A stretch of 34,018 nucleotides of DNA from an uncultured Prevotella sp. (GTDB taxonomy: Bacteria; Bacteroidota; Bacteroidia; Bacteroidales; Bacteroidaceae): the NCBI GenBank assembly GCA_900315695.1, contig ONAE01000080.1:1-34018 (forward strand), in the 5' to 3' direction. The notes beneath the pieces are model-generated. The model saw only the letters and a program-made list of their open reading frames with translations. It was not told where the DNA came from and did no database searches. Position 1 is the stretch's first letter; the number at the start of each line of letters is the position of its first letter. Positions 8,151-16,777 of the stretch are shown in pieces. The position numbers were made by a program, and so were the translations under genes.

Positions 8151-9983
8151 ATGTCAGGAAACAATCCCCGACAGGAGTCGTCTGCCAACAAAATGAATCT
8201 ATGGCAGTTGCTGACGAATATCATACCGTTTGTATTACCTTACAGATGGCTCATTGCCATCACACTGACCCTCACACTCATCGGTTCGCTGATGGCACAG
8301 GTGAATGCGGTGGTGCTCGACCGGGCCGTAGATGCCATTAATGCTCTTATCCAACAACCTGGCGGATTCGTCTGGGGCGAGGCTGTCAGGATCCTGACAA
8401 TCATCACCATCATCTTATTGGGCAAGGAGGTCATCGGGGCACTGGTGACTTTTTTCCAGCGGTATTACGGTGAGCGGATGCGCATCTTAGTCAGTCGCGA
8501 CCTGTCACTGCGGGTTGTGGACAGGATCCTTTCTTTCCGCATGGCTTTCTTCACTAGTGAGGGCAACGAAACGGGTAAGTTACAATCGAGAATAGACCGA
8601 GGCATCATGAGCCTCAGCAACACGGTGAACAACTTCTTCATCGAGATCCTGCCGCTCTTTACAAGTGCCATCCTTGCCTTAATCCTAATGTTTGCAGCCA
8701 ATTTCTACGTGGGACTGGTAGCCCTCTGCATCGTACCGCTCTATTTCTGGGTGACTGCTATCCAGGCTTCCCAGATGAAAGGCGGTCGCCGAGGCATCTT
8801 CGGAGGACATCAGGCTGTGAGTCAGGGGATTCTGAACATCATCGAGAGCATTACCGTCATCAAGTCATTCAACCGTGAGAAGATTGAGGCAGACCGTCAG
8901 GCGGGCATCCAACGTACCATGACCGATCTGCAACTGAACACCCGTAAACAGGCTTATCTGTTCAATGGCCTGAAAAGTTTCCTGGAGCAGATAGGCACCG
9001 TACTCATCATCATCTTGACAGCCTATCTGGTGCTGATAGACTATCCCGGCATGTCGATTGGTAAGATTATGTACCATGTGATGCTCTTCGCCAATGTCAG
9101 TGCCCCCATCCGCCAGTTGCACCGCATCTATGACGACATGAACGACGCACTGATCTATGCCGAGGGTTTCTTCGGCATCCTTCAGGCCGACGAAGAGATG
9201 GAGACCACGGGTCAGCACCATCCAAAGAAGGTGACAGGCAACTTTGAGTTACATGATGTCAACTTCACCTATAATAATGGTACAAAGGCACTCCACGATG
9301 TGTCGATGCGCATAGAGAGCGGAAAGATTACTGCACTTGTAGGACTCAGCGGCGCGGGCAAGAGCACCATCGTGAATCTACTCGATAAATTCTATGAGCC
9401 TCAGGAGGGCTGTATCCTTTTAGATGGTGTGTCGTTGAACGAGTGGGATACCGAATGGCTGCGTGAGAACATCGGCCTGGTACTCCAAAAGAATCACATT
9501 TTCGACGGTTCCATCGAGGAAAACATCAAATACGGCAACCCTCAAGCCACCCACGACGATGTGGTGCGTGCTGCCCAGCAAGCCTATATCTACGACCAGA
9601 TTATGCAACTGCCTCATGGCTTCGAGACCGCAGCCCTGCAGCTTAGTGGGGGCCAGCAGCAGCGTATTGCCATTGCCCGTATGTTTATCAAGAACCCGCC
9701 CATTATCTTCCTCGATGAGCCGACAGCGAGTCTCGATGCTATCGCCACTGAACAAATCAAGGCGAGTATTGACGCCATCAAACAGGGGCGCACAGTCATC
9801 ATCATCTCCCATAACATCGGTCAGATCATCGATGCCGATCAGATCTATGTGCTCCAGCAGGGGCACGTGGTACAGTCGGGCACACCTCAGGAAGTCTATC
9901 GACAGGGAGGTCTTTACAAAGACATCTTCGATGCCAGCGCCCGTAGTATGAATGTCGATAAAATCGCCAGTACCATCGGATAA
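8151..9983 (+). CDS. ABC transporter, fused permease and ATP-binding domains (exporter type)
   Basis: This is a half-transporter of 610 residues. Six membrane helices lie in about residues 20-320, followed by a nucleotide-binding domain with Walker [10 protein letters not shown] (about 397-405), signature LSGGQQQR (about 497-504), Walker B IIFLDEPT (about 518-525) and switch histidine in ISHN (about 552). The architecture matches lipid/peptide/drug exporters of the MsbA/multidrug type, working as a homodimer in the inner membrane; the substrate cannot be read. I start it at the ATG of 8151, one base after the upstream stop. An earlier in-frame ATG at 8115 would add 12 residues encoded inside the PrsW gene and is unlikely. 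The next gene follows after 8 bases. Confidence 0.9.
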   Translation: MSGNNPRQESSANKMNLWQLLTNIIPFVLPYRWLIAITLTLTLIGSLMAQVNAVVLDRAVDAINALIQQPGGFVWGEAVRILTIITIILLGKEVIGALVTFFQRYYGERMRILVSRDLSLRVVDRILSFRMAFFTSEGNETGKLQSRIDRGIMSLSNTVNNFFIEILPLFTSAILALILMFAANFYVGLVALCIVPLYFWVTAIQASQMKGGRRGIFGGHQAVSQGILNIIESITVIKSFNREKIEADRQAGIQRTMTDLQLNTRKQAYLFNGLKSFLEQIGTVLIIILTAYLVLIDYPGMSIGKIMYHVMLFANVSAPIRQLHRIYDDMNDALIYAEGFFGILQADEEMETTGQHHPKKVTGNFELHDVNFTYNNGTKALHDVSMRIESGKITALVGLSGAGKSTIVNLLDKFYEPQEGCILLDGVSLNEWDTEWLRENIGLVLQKNHIFDGSIEENIKYGNPQATHDDVVRAAQQAYIYDQIMQLPHGFETAALQLSGGQQQRIAIARMFIKNPPIIFLDEPTASLDAIATEQIKASIDAIKQGRTVIIISHNIGQIIDADQIYVLQQGHVVQSGTPQEVYRQGGLYKDIFDASARSMNVDKIASTIG

Positions 9984-9991
9984 GAACAGCC

Positions 9992-11413
9992 ATGATCATA
10001 CTCATTTCCATCTTAGTTTATTTCGCCATCCTCTTCGGCATCAGCCGCCTCACGAGTAAGAAGGCTGACAACAGTACGTTTTATCGGGCCAACCGGCGGG
10101 CACCTTGGTATATGGTAGCTTTTGGCATGATCGGGGCTTCCATCTCTGGTGTCACTTTCGTCTCGGTACCAGGAATGGTGCTCACCTCTCAGATGACTTA
10201 TCTGCAGATGTGCCTCGGTTTCATCGTGGGTTATCTGGTGATTGCCTTCGTATTGTTGCCACTCTATTACCGTCTTAACGTCACAACGATCTATACCTAT
10301 CTGGGGCAACGGTTAGGGGCACGTTCCTATCTCACAGGTGCCAGTTTCTTTCTATTGTCGAAGATGACAGGTGCGGCAGTCAGATTCTATGTGGTCTGCA
10401 TCATTCTGCAACAGTTTGTGTTTACCCCAGCCGGTATTCCATTCGCTGTAAATGTCGTGGTAATGGTTATGCTCATCTGGCTCTACACCCGCCGTGGTGG
10501 TATCGGAACGCTGGTATTCACCGACTCTTTCCAGACGCTCTGTCTCTTCACGGCACTCTTTCTGATTATTCTTTCCGTCATCGACCAGATACATCTGTCT
10601 GTAAGCGAGGCGATAACTGCCATCGCCAACAGTGAAATGAGCCGCATCTTCGTGTTCGATGACTGGGTATCACCCCATAATTTCTGGAAGCAGTTCCTGA
10701 GTGGTGTGTTTGTGGCTATCGGGATGACAGGACTGGATCAGGATATGATGCAGAAGAACCTGACGTGCAAGACGTTACGCGATGCGCAGAAGGATATGTG
10801 TACCTACGGTATGGCTTTTGTTCCCGCCAACTTGCTCTTTCTTGCCCTTGGCATCTTGCTGACGATGGTTCTAGGTACAGGTCTTAAAGGCGATGAGTTA
10901 CTCCCCGCCTATATTCAGTCTGGTTCGGGTCTCTCAACACTTTCCTCCCACCTCTTACCTCTCTTCTTCACCATTGGCATCGTGGCAGCCTCGTTCTCGA
11001 GTGCCGACTCTGCCCTCACCTCCCTGACGACCTGTTTCTGCGTGGATATCCGCCAGCAGCCTTATAATGAGAAGCTTAGAAAGAAGACTCATATCGCTAT
11101 GTGCGGCTTCTTCATGCTGTTTATCCTGGTGTTCCGCCAACTTAACTCCACTTCACTGATTGATGCCATCTATATCCTGGCGAGTTACACCTATGGTCCG
11201 TTGCTGGGGCTGTTTATCTTTGGACTCTTCACAAAAAGACAACCCAATGACCGTCTGGTGCCTTATATCTGCATCGCCTCACCCCTGCTCTGCTATGCCC
11301 TCGACATGGCAGTCCAAAGCCTTTGGAACTATCACTTCGGGTATGAGTTGTTGATGCTGAATGGGTTGTTAACGTTTATGGGGCTTTATTTCACCCGGAA
11401 AAATCCAAATTAA
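9992..11413 (+). CDS. Sodium:solute symporter (SSS) family transporter
   Basis: This 473-residue protein has about 12-13 membrane helices and the look of the SSS family. It has an N-terminal helix, then FYRANRRAPWYMVAFGMIGASISGVTF, with the glycine/serine-rich first core helix and conserved GASISGVTF. Further along come RFYVV and a late serine-rich helix with SFSSADSALTS that resembles the sodium-site region. The likely role is sodium-driven uptake of a small organic solute across the inner membrane; the solute cannot be named. It is last in the four-gene operon, 8 bases after the ABC exporter. A possible next promoter starts right at its stop codon (11414). Confidence 0.88.
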   Translation: MIILISILVYFAILFGISRLTSKKADNSTFYRANRRAPWYMVAFGMIGASISGVTFVSVPGMVLTSQMTYLQMCLGFIVGYLVIAFVLLPLYYRLNVTTIYTYLGQRLGARSYLTGASFFLLSKMTGAAVRFYVVCIILQQFVFTPAGIPFAVNVVVMVMLIWLYTRRGGIGTLVFTDSFQTLCLFTALFLIILSVIDQIHLSVSEAITAIANSEMSRIFVFDDWVSPHNFWKQFLSGVFVAIGMTGLDQDMMQKNLTCKTLRDAQKDMCTYGMAFVPANLLFLALGILLTMVLGTGLKGDELLPAYIQSGSGLSTLSSHLLPLFFTIGIVAASFSSADSALTSLTTCFCVDIRQQPYNEKLRKKTHIAMCGFFMLFILVFRQLNSTSLIDAIYILASYTYGPLLGLFIFGLFTKRQPNDRLVPYICIASPLLCYALDMAVQSLWNYHFGYELLMLNGLLTFMGLYFTRKNPN

Positions 11414-11445
11414 TTTGGTTTTTCGCTCGATTTGCACTACCTTTG
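11414..11445 (+). promoter_or_regulatory. Distal tandem promoter (P1) of argS
   Basis: TTTG at 11414-11417, a 20-nt spacer, and TACCTTTG at 11438-11445. The -33 box begins one base after the last base of the symporter stop codon. P1 and P2 share the block TTTGGTTTT after the -33 box. Confidence 0.6.
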
Positions 11446-11489
11446 AGCTTTGCTCGAAGGTACTCTCGTTCGAGAAAACTCAAAAATCT

Positions 11490-11521
11490 TTTGGTTTTCT
11501 TCTCACTTATTCGTACCTTTG
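11490..11521 (+). promoter_or_regulatory. Proximal promoter (P2) of argS
   Basis: TTTG at 11490-11493, a 20-nt spacer, and TACCTTTG at 11514-11521, 20 nt before the argS ATG. The segment CTCACTTATTCGTACCTTTG is repeated exactly in the pyrE promoter. Confidence 0.75.
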
Positions 11522-11540
11522 CACCCAAAATTTGAAAAAG

Positions 11541-13331
11541 ATGAATATTGAAGCATTGATCAGCAAGGCTGCACAAGAAGCCGTAAAGGCACTCTATGGT
11601 ATGGATGCCACAGAGAAGATGGTGCAGTTGCAGAAGACGAGAAGTGAGTTTGAGGGAAATCTGACACTCGTGGTTTTTCCTTTTGTCAAGGCAGCCAAGA
11701 AAAGTCCTGAGCAGACGGCTCAGGAAATTGGCGAATACCTGACAGCCAACTGTCCGGCTGTGGAGAAGTTTAATGTGGTGAAAGGGTTCCTGAACCTGAG
11801 CATTGGCGACGGTGCCTGGCTGGAACTGCTCAAGGCCATCGATGCCGACGAGCACTTCGGTATGAAGCAGGCCACAGAGGACTCACCCCTTGTGATGATC
11901 GAATACTCCTCACCCAACACCAACAAGCCGCTCCATCTCGGCCATGTACGTAACAACCTGTTAGGCTGGTCGTTAGCACAGATTATGGAAGCCAACGGCA
12001 ACAAGGTAGTGAAGACCAATATCGTAAACGATCGTGGTATCCACATCTGTAAGTCGATGCTGGCTTGGTTGAAGTACGGCAATGGGGAGACACCCGAATC
12101 TTCTGGTAAGAAGGGCGACCACCTGATTGGTGACTATTATGTGGCTTTCGACAAGCATTATCGCGATGAAATCAAGGAATTAGTGGCTCAGGGCATGGAT
12201 GAAGAGAAGGCCAAGCAGGAAGCACCGCTGATTAAGGAGGCGCACGAGATGCTGGTGAAATGGGAGCAGAACGATCCTGAGGTTCGTGCCCTGTGGGAGA
12301 AGATGAACAACTGGGTATATGCCGGCTTCGATGAAACCTACAAAAAACTGGGTGTAGGCTTTGATAAGATCTATTATGAGAGTCAGACCTACCTGAAGGG
12401 TAAGGCCAAGGTAGAAGAGGGACTCGCTAAGGGTCTCTTCGAACGCCATGAAGATAACTCTGTATGGGCCGACCTCACCAACGAGGGATTGGATCAGAAG
12501 CTGCTGCTCCGTTCGGATGGCACATCAGTGTATATGACCCAGGATATCGGTACCGCCGAAATGCGTTTCCAGGATTATCCCATCGACAAGATGATCTATG
12601 TCGTTGGCAATGAGCAGAACTACCACTTCCAGGTGCTCTCCATCCTGCTCGACCGTTTAGGTTTCAAGTGGGGTAAGGAACTGGTACATTTCTCCTATGG
12701 TATGGTGGAGCTGCCAAATGGTAAGATGAAGAGCCGCGAGGGTACCGTTGTCGATGCCGATGACCTGATGGAACTGATGGTCAGCGATGCCCTGAAAACC
12801 TCGATGGAATTGGGGAAATTCGACGATATGAGCGAGGAAGAGCGCAATGAGATAGCTCGTATCGTGGGTATGGGTGCCTTGAAGTACTTTATCCTGAAAG
12901 TCGATGCCCGTAAGAACATGCTCTTCAATCCAGAGGAAAGTATCGATTTCAACGGTAATACCGGTCCCTTTATCCAATATACCTACGCTCGTATCCGCTC
13001 GATTCTGCGCAAGGCAGAGGCTACAGGTATTGTCTTGGATTCTCTGAACTCCCTGAACTCCTTGAACTCCAAGGAAGTAGAGCTGATCCAGAAGATGAAC
13101 GAGTTTGGTGCCGCTGTAGAACAGGCCGGCAAGGACTATTCTCCCAGCGGTATCGCTAATTACTGCTATGAGCTCACAAAGGTATTCAACCAGTTTTATC
13201 ACGATTACTCAATCTTAAATGAGTCTGATGAACAGAAGAAGGCTGTCCGTCTGATGCTGGCTAAAAATGTTGCAAAAATCATCAAGAGCGGCATGGCTCT
13301 CCTTGGTATCGAAGTACCTGAACGTATGTAA
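11541..13331 (+). CDS. argS: Arginyl-tRNA synthetase
   Basis: This 596-residue class Ia synthetase attaches arginine to tRNA-Arg in the cytoplasm. It has the N-terminal Add-1-type domain. The HIGH motif appears as HLGH (132-135) in the context SSPNTNKPLHLGHVRN. The KMSKS counterpart is the KMKSREGT form, and the C-terminal anticodon-binding domain starts around residue 490 with FIQYTYARIRSILRKA. I start it at ATG 11541 (MNIEALISKAAQ); the upstream in-frame extension to a TTG at 11415 overlaps the two promoters and is not plausible. Residues 502-510 are LNSLNSLNS, encoded by three 9-bp repeats, an oddity near the catalytic/anticodon-domain junction. The RNase H-like gene starts 2 bases after the stop. 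Confidence 0.97.
   Translation: MNIEALISKAAQEAVKALYGMDATEKMVQLQKTRSEFEGNLTLVVFPFVKAAKKSPEQTAQEIGEYLTANCPAVEKFNVVKGFLNLSIGDGAWLELLKAIDADEHFGMKQATEDSPLVMIEYSSPNTNKPLHLGHVRNNLLGWSLAQIMEANGNKVVKTNIVNDRGIHICKSMLAWLKYGNGETPESSGKKGDHLIGDYYVAFDKHYRDEIKELVAQGMDEEKAKQEAPLIKEAHEMLVKWEQNDPEVRALWEKMNNWVYAGFDETYKKLGVGFDKIYYESQTYLKGKAKVEEGLAKGLFERHEDNSVWADLTNEGLDQKLLLRSDGTSVYMTQDIGTAEMRFQDYPIDKMIYVVGNEQNYHFQVLSILLDRLGFKWGKELVHFSYGMVELPNGKMKSREGTVVDADDLMELMVSDALKTSMELGKFDDMSEEERNEIARIVGMGALKYFILKVDARKNMLFNPEESIDFNGNTGPFIQYTYARIRSILRKAEATGIVLDSLNSLNSLNSKEVELIQKMNEFGAAVEQAGKDYSPSGIANYCYELTKVFNQFYHDYSILNESDEQKKAVRLMLAKNVAKIIKSGMALLGIEVPERM
13044..13070 (+). repeat. Three 9-bp tandem repeats within argS
   Basis: Units CTGAACTCC, CTGAACTCC and TTGAACTCC run in frame and encode Leu-Asn-Ser three times. 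Unit length is a multiple of three, so copy-number change would keep the frame. Confidence 0.85.
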
Positions 13332-13333
13332 GT

Positions 13334-13792
13334 ATGCAGAATCCCCCAGATTACAGACATGACACCGTACTGCCCCTGCCGCCTGAGGTAAGGGCAGACG
13401 CATGGGCTGTTGATGCAGCCTGCTCAGGTAATCCTGGACCGATGGAGTATCAGGCCATCGATCTGCAGACGGGGGCTCGCGTGTTCCATTATGGACCGGT
13501 TTACGGCACCAACAATATCGGTGAGTTCCTGGCTATTGTCCATGCCCTGGCACTCTGCTGGCAGAAGGGGTTGCCCAACAAGACCATCTACTCGGATTCC
13601 TACAATGCCATCCTCTGGGTGAGCAAGCGCAAATGTAAGACAAAATTAGAGCGCACGCCACAGACGGAACAGCTTTTTCAGATCATTGCCCGAGCAGAGA
13701 ACTGGTTGCTGACACATGACTATAAAAACCCAATTATGAAGTGGGAAACACAGAAATGGGGCGAGGTGCCTGCCGATTTTGGACGCAAATAA
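13334..13792 (+). CDS. RNase H-like protein (type HI)
   Basis: This 152-residue protein keeps the four acidic catalytic positions of RNase HI: Asp27 in VDAACSGNPG, Glu64 in NNIGEFLAI, Asp88 in YSDSYNA, and Asp148 in ADFGRK at the C-terminus. It should degrade RNA in RNA-DNA hybrids using two metal ions. Sequence around the motifs differs somewhat from the E. coli type and resembles the Bacteroidota RNase H proteins without the N-terminal hybrid-binding domain. It begins two bases after the argS stop and is probably cotranscribed. After it comes a promoter region for the next gene. Confidence 0.88.
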   Translation: MQNPPDYRHDTVLPLPPEVRADAWAVDAACSGNPGPMEYQAIDLQTGARVFHYGPVYGTNNIGEFLAIVHALALCWQKGLPNKTIYSDSYNAILWVSKRKCKTKLERTPQTEQLFQIIARAENWLLTHDYKNPIMKWETQKWGEVPADFGRK

Positions 13793-13824
13793 AGCGGTTT
13801 AATTCTTTTTAACTTACCTAACAA

Positions 13825-13859
13825 GCTTGCAATCTGAAATTTTTAATATATTTGCAAGC
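13825..13859. repeat. Inverted repeat GCTTGCAA/TTGCAAGC around the ABCG promoter
   Basis: Eight-base arms GCTTGCAA (13825-13832) and TTGCAAGC (13852-13859) flank a 19-nt A/T-rich centre that contains the -7 box TATATTTG (13847-13854). A further perfect palindrome AAAATTGCAATTTT follows at 13860-13873. These could be operator half-sites or the stem of a weak terminator after the RNase H gene. Confidence 0.5.
13827..13854 (+). promoter_or_regulatory. Probable promoter of the ABCG transporter gene
   Basis: TATATTTG at 13847-13854 fits TAnnTTTG. TTG at 13827-13829 is a possible -33 element with a short 17-nt spacer. The leader to the ATG at 13903 would be about 45 nt. Confidence 0.5.
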
Positions 13860-13902
13860 AAAATTGCAATTTTGGACATTGTGTTAGTGTTAAATTAAGA
13901 AG

Positions 13903-14067
13903 ATGACTGATATTCTACTATCCAGTTTTCTAAGCTTGTTTGCCTTATTTGGCAAGGAAGAACAAGTTGATGAGGCATGGGCAAAAACCATGCTGGAGTC
14001 TATGAGATGTCTGATGATATGGGGACGGATCCGCAGGAGACGGTTAACTCTATCTGCAAGGAACTGA
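13903..14067 (+). other. Out-of-frame N-terminal coding fragment of the ABCG transporter
   Basis: A 54-codon frame starts at ATG 13903. Its first 31 residues begin MTDILLSSFLSLFALFGKEE and continue QVDEAWAKTML; they look like a genuine N-terminus for the large ABC protein that follows. From about 13996 the frame turns to arginine-rich nonsense and stops at 14065-14067. The true continuation (GVYEMSDDMG) is in the frame of the 13977 gene. A deletion or base change near 13990-14000 is inferred. Confidence 0.5.
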
Positions 14068-16730
14068 AAACCAAGATTTCTCATAAGGAAGCCGCACTGC
14101 TGCTCTTGCGTCTGATGGAATTCTGCAACTATCAGGAAGGTCACACCGACTACCTGTTTACCACAATGGCCAAGACCTTGGAGATTTCCGATGCCCAGTT
14201 CAAGATCTTTGTTGATTTCGTCAACAACCGTCAGAACGAGCACGTGATGATCCATCAGCTCGAAGACACCAAAGGTCAGTTGAAGACCTTGCTGGATCCT
14301 GAGACTGGCATGCTGCTTTTCACCTACACGGGACCCGACACGGTGGTGCTCAATGATGTGCCCGTACTCTCTGGTACCTATCAGGTATGGATCCAGAGCA
14401 GTGTGTTGAAGGGAGCCAGCGGCAAGCCCGTTTATTATTCCACAATCCTTGATGCCTATAAGAGTGCCAAAGGCCTGAAAGTGGACAAGACGGAAGAAGT
14501 GGAGTTCTGCGGACGCAACATCAACTTCCGTTTCCCCAACAGCGATAATGGTATGCACGACCTGAGTTTCACACTGCGCAATGGTGAACTGTTGGCCATC
14601 ATGGGTGGTTCAGGTACTGGTAAGACTACCCTGCTCTCACTGCTGAATGGCACCTTGAGACCACAGGAGGGCACCATCACCATTAACGGACATGACATCT
14701 CCGAGCCTGCCGCTAAGTCGCTGATTGGCTATGTGCCACAAGACGACCTGCTGATCGAAGAGCTGACCGTCTATCAGAACCTGTGGTTCACCGCCAAGCT
14801 CTGCTTTGAGGGCATGAGTGAGGCCGACCTCGACAAGCGGGTGATGAAAACCCTCAAAGACTTAGGTCTTGATGCCACCAAGGATCTGAAGGTGGGATCT
14901 GCCATCAACAAATATATCTCCGGTGGTCAGCGCAAGCGTTTGAATATCGCCCTCGAGCTGATACGTGAACCGGCTGTGCTCTTCCTTGATGAGCCTACAT
15001 CTGGCCTCTCTTCTGCCGATACAGAAAAGGTGATCAACCTGCTGAAGGAGCAGACCCAGAAGGGAAAACTGATCATTGTGAATATCCACCAGCCGTCAAG
15101 TGATGTCTATAAGCTTTTCGACCGTCTGTGGCTACTCGATAAAGGTGGTTATCCCGTCTTCGACGGCAACCCCATTGATGCCATTACCTATTTCAAGACA
15201 GCAGCCGACTATGCCGATGCAGACACCAGTGCCTGTCCCACTTGTGGTAATGTGAACCCGGAGATCGTGCTGAACATCATCGATGAAAAGGCACTTAACA
15301 ACAACGGTGAGATCTCTGATGAGCGAAAGATGAGTCCACAGGAGTGGCACGAGCTCTATCTGAAGAACAGACCCGAGTTGCCAGAGCCTAAGGTCAGCGA
15401 TGTGCCGCCCTCGGATCAGAAGAAACCCAATGCATTCAAGCAGTTCCTCATCTTCTTACGTCGTAACATACGCACGAAGATCACCAATGTCCAATATCTG
15501 TGTATCACACTGCTTGAGGCACCGTTGCTGGCAGTGGTCTGCGCCCTGCTGACACGTTATGCCCCGCCAGAAGGCTACTCCGTGATGGACAACAAGAATC
15601 TGGTGAGCTATTTCTTCATGGCAGTCATCGTTGCCACCTTTATTGGTATGAGTGGTAGTGCCGAGGAGATCATCAAAGACCGTGCGCTGTTGAAACGCGA
15701 GAGTTTCCTGAATCTGTCGTACAGCAGCTACATCGCCTCGAAGATTGTCTATATGGCAGGTGTGTCACTATTACAGACCCTGCTGTTTATCTTAATCGGT
15801 AATTATATCATGGGACTCCACGGCCTGTTTATGACGTGGTGGATCATCCTCTTCGTCACAGCCCTGCTGTCAAGTCTGATGGGTCTGCTGCTCTCTCAGT
15901 GCCTGAACTCCGTAGTAGCTATCTATATCACGATTCCTATCCTGCTGATTCCACAGATTCTGCTTTGCGGACTGGTGGTCAGCTTCTCTGATCTGGCTCC
16001 TAAGAGCACGACAGGCAATGTGCCCCTGATTGGCGAGATTATCCCGTCACGCTGGGCTTATGAGGCCTTAGCTGTCACCTCTTTCACCGATAATGACTAT
16101 GAGGCCCCATTCTTCGAGTTGGATCAGAAGAAATACGAGACTCAGTTCTATAACTTCGGTTATGTTAACGAGTTGCAGTCACAATTAGAGACCATGAAGA
16201 GTGAACAGGAACAAGGCAAGGAGGTCGATCCCATGCATATGGAAACCATTCGCATCAACTTGCCTATCGTATCTTCCTATTGTGGCATGGAGCCTTACAA
16301 GGGCGATTACAGCTATGCGTCACTCCGCCAGTATCTGAAGGATGCGGAGAAGTTGCTGGTGGATCGCAGCAATGCGATTTCCATCCAAGCCGACAGGCAG
16401 ATCTCCTCAATGGTTCGTGAGATGGGTAAGGATGCCGTCTTGGAAGTGAAACGCAATAACCACAATCTCAAACTTGAGGATTGCGTTGTAGGTGCTGATC
16501 AGAAAGGCATGCTTGAAGTCATCGACGGACATATCGTGCCTCGCATGCAAGCCATCTTCCTCACCCCGCAGAACAACTGGGGTCGCGCGCCTTTCTATAG
16601 TAGCGTGAAGATCTTGGGCGACTGGTATATCAAGACCCTTTGGTTCAACATAGCTGTTTTGTTGCTGATGGGCTTCATCCTCTCAATATTCCTCTTCACC
16701 GATTGGCCGGGAAGAGCTATCAGAAAGTAG
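13977..16730 (+). CDS. ABCG-type ABC transporter (ATPase-permease fusion), N-terminus probably frame-broken
   Basis: The readable protein is 917 residues. Residues 20-110 form a helical N-terminal domain. The ATPase has Walker A GGSGTGKTT (about 211-219), signature ISGGQRKR and Walker B VLFLDEPTSGL. It also carries IHQPSSDVYKLFDRLWLL, the hallmark of ABCG/White-type transporters, where the ATPase precedes the membrane domain. Membrane helices of the ABC2 type lie at about 500-700, followed by a long extracytoplasmic stretch and a final helix near the C-terminus (FNIAVLLLMGFILSIFLF). Substrate is unknown. The ATG at 13977 is a default. The upstream fragment at 13903 looks like the real N-terminus in another frame, so this gene probably carries an indel there. 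The lipoprotein downstream starts 47 bases after its stop. Confidence 0.85.
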   Translation: MGKNHAGVYEMSDDMGTDPQETVNSICKELKTKISHKEAALLLLRLMEFCNYQEGHTDYLFTTMAKTLEISDAQFKIFVDFVNNRQNEHVMIHQLEDTKGQLKTLLDPETGMLLFTYTGPDTVVLNDVPVLSGTYQVWIQSSVLKGASGKPVYYSTILDAYKSAKGLKVDKTEEVEFCGRNINFRFPNSDNGMHDLSFTLRNGELLAIMGGSGTGKTTLLSLLNGTLRPQEGTITINGHDISEPAAKSLIGYVPQDDLLIEELTVYQNLWFTAKLCFEGMSEADLDKRVMKTLKDLGLDATKDLKVGSAINKYISGGQRKRLNIALELIREPAVLFLDEPTSGLSSADTEKVINLLKEQTQKGKLIIVNIHQPSSDVYKLFDRLWLLDKGGYPVFDGNPIDAITYFKTAADYADADTSACPTCGNVNPEIVLNIIDEKALNNNGEISDERKMSPQEWHELYLKNRPELPEPKVSDVPPSDQKKPNAFKQFLIFLRRNIRTKITNVQYLCITLLEAPLLAVVCALLTRYAPPEGYSVMDNKNLVSYFFMAVIVATFIGMSGSAEEIIKDRALLKRESFLNLSYSSYIASKIVYMAGVSLLQTLLFILIGNYIMGLHGLFMTWWIILFVTALLSSLMGLLLSQCLNSVVAIYITIPILLIPQILLCGLVVSFSDLAPKSTTGNVPLIGEIIPSRWAYEALAVTSFTDNDYEAPFFELDQKKYETQFYNFGYVNELQSQLETMKSEQEQGKEVDPMHMETIRINLPIVSSYCGMEPYKGDYSYASLRQYLKDAEKLLVDRSNAISIQADRQISSMVREMGKDAVLEVKRNNHNLKLEDCVVGADQKGMLEVIDGHIVPRMQAIFLTPQNNWGRAPFYSSVKILGDWYIKTLWFNIAVLLLMGFILSIFLFTDWPGRAIRK

Positions 16731-16777
16731 AAATTACATATAATTCTTTTATTAATAACTATCAATTAACAAAAAAA

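Noticed and set aside
11415-11540. 42-residue N-terminal extension of argS
   Set aside because: Starts at TTG within the distal promoter and covers the proximal promoter; the protein family begins at MNIEALI.
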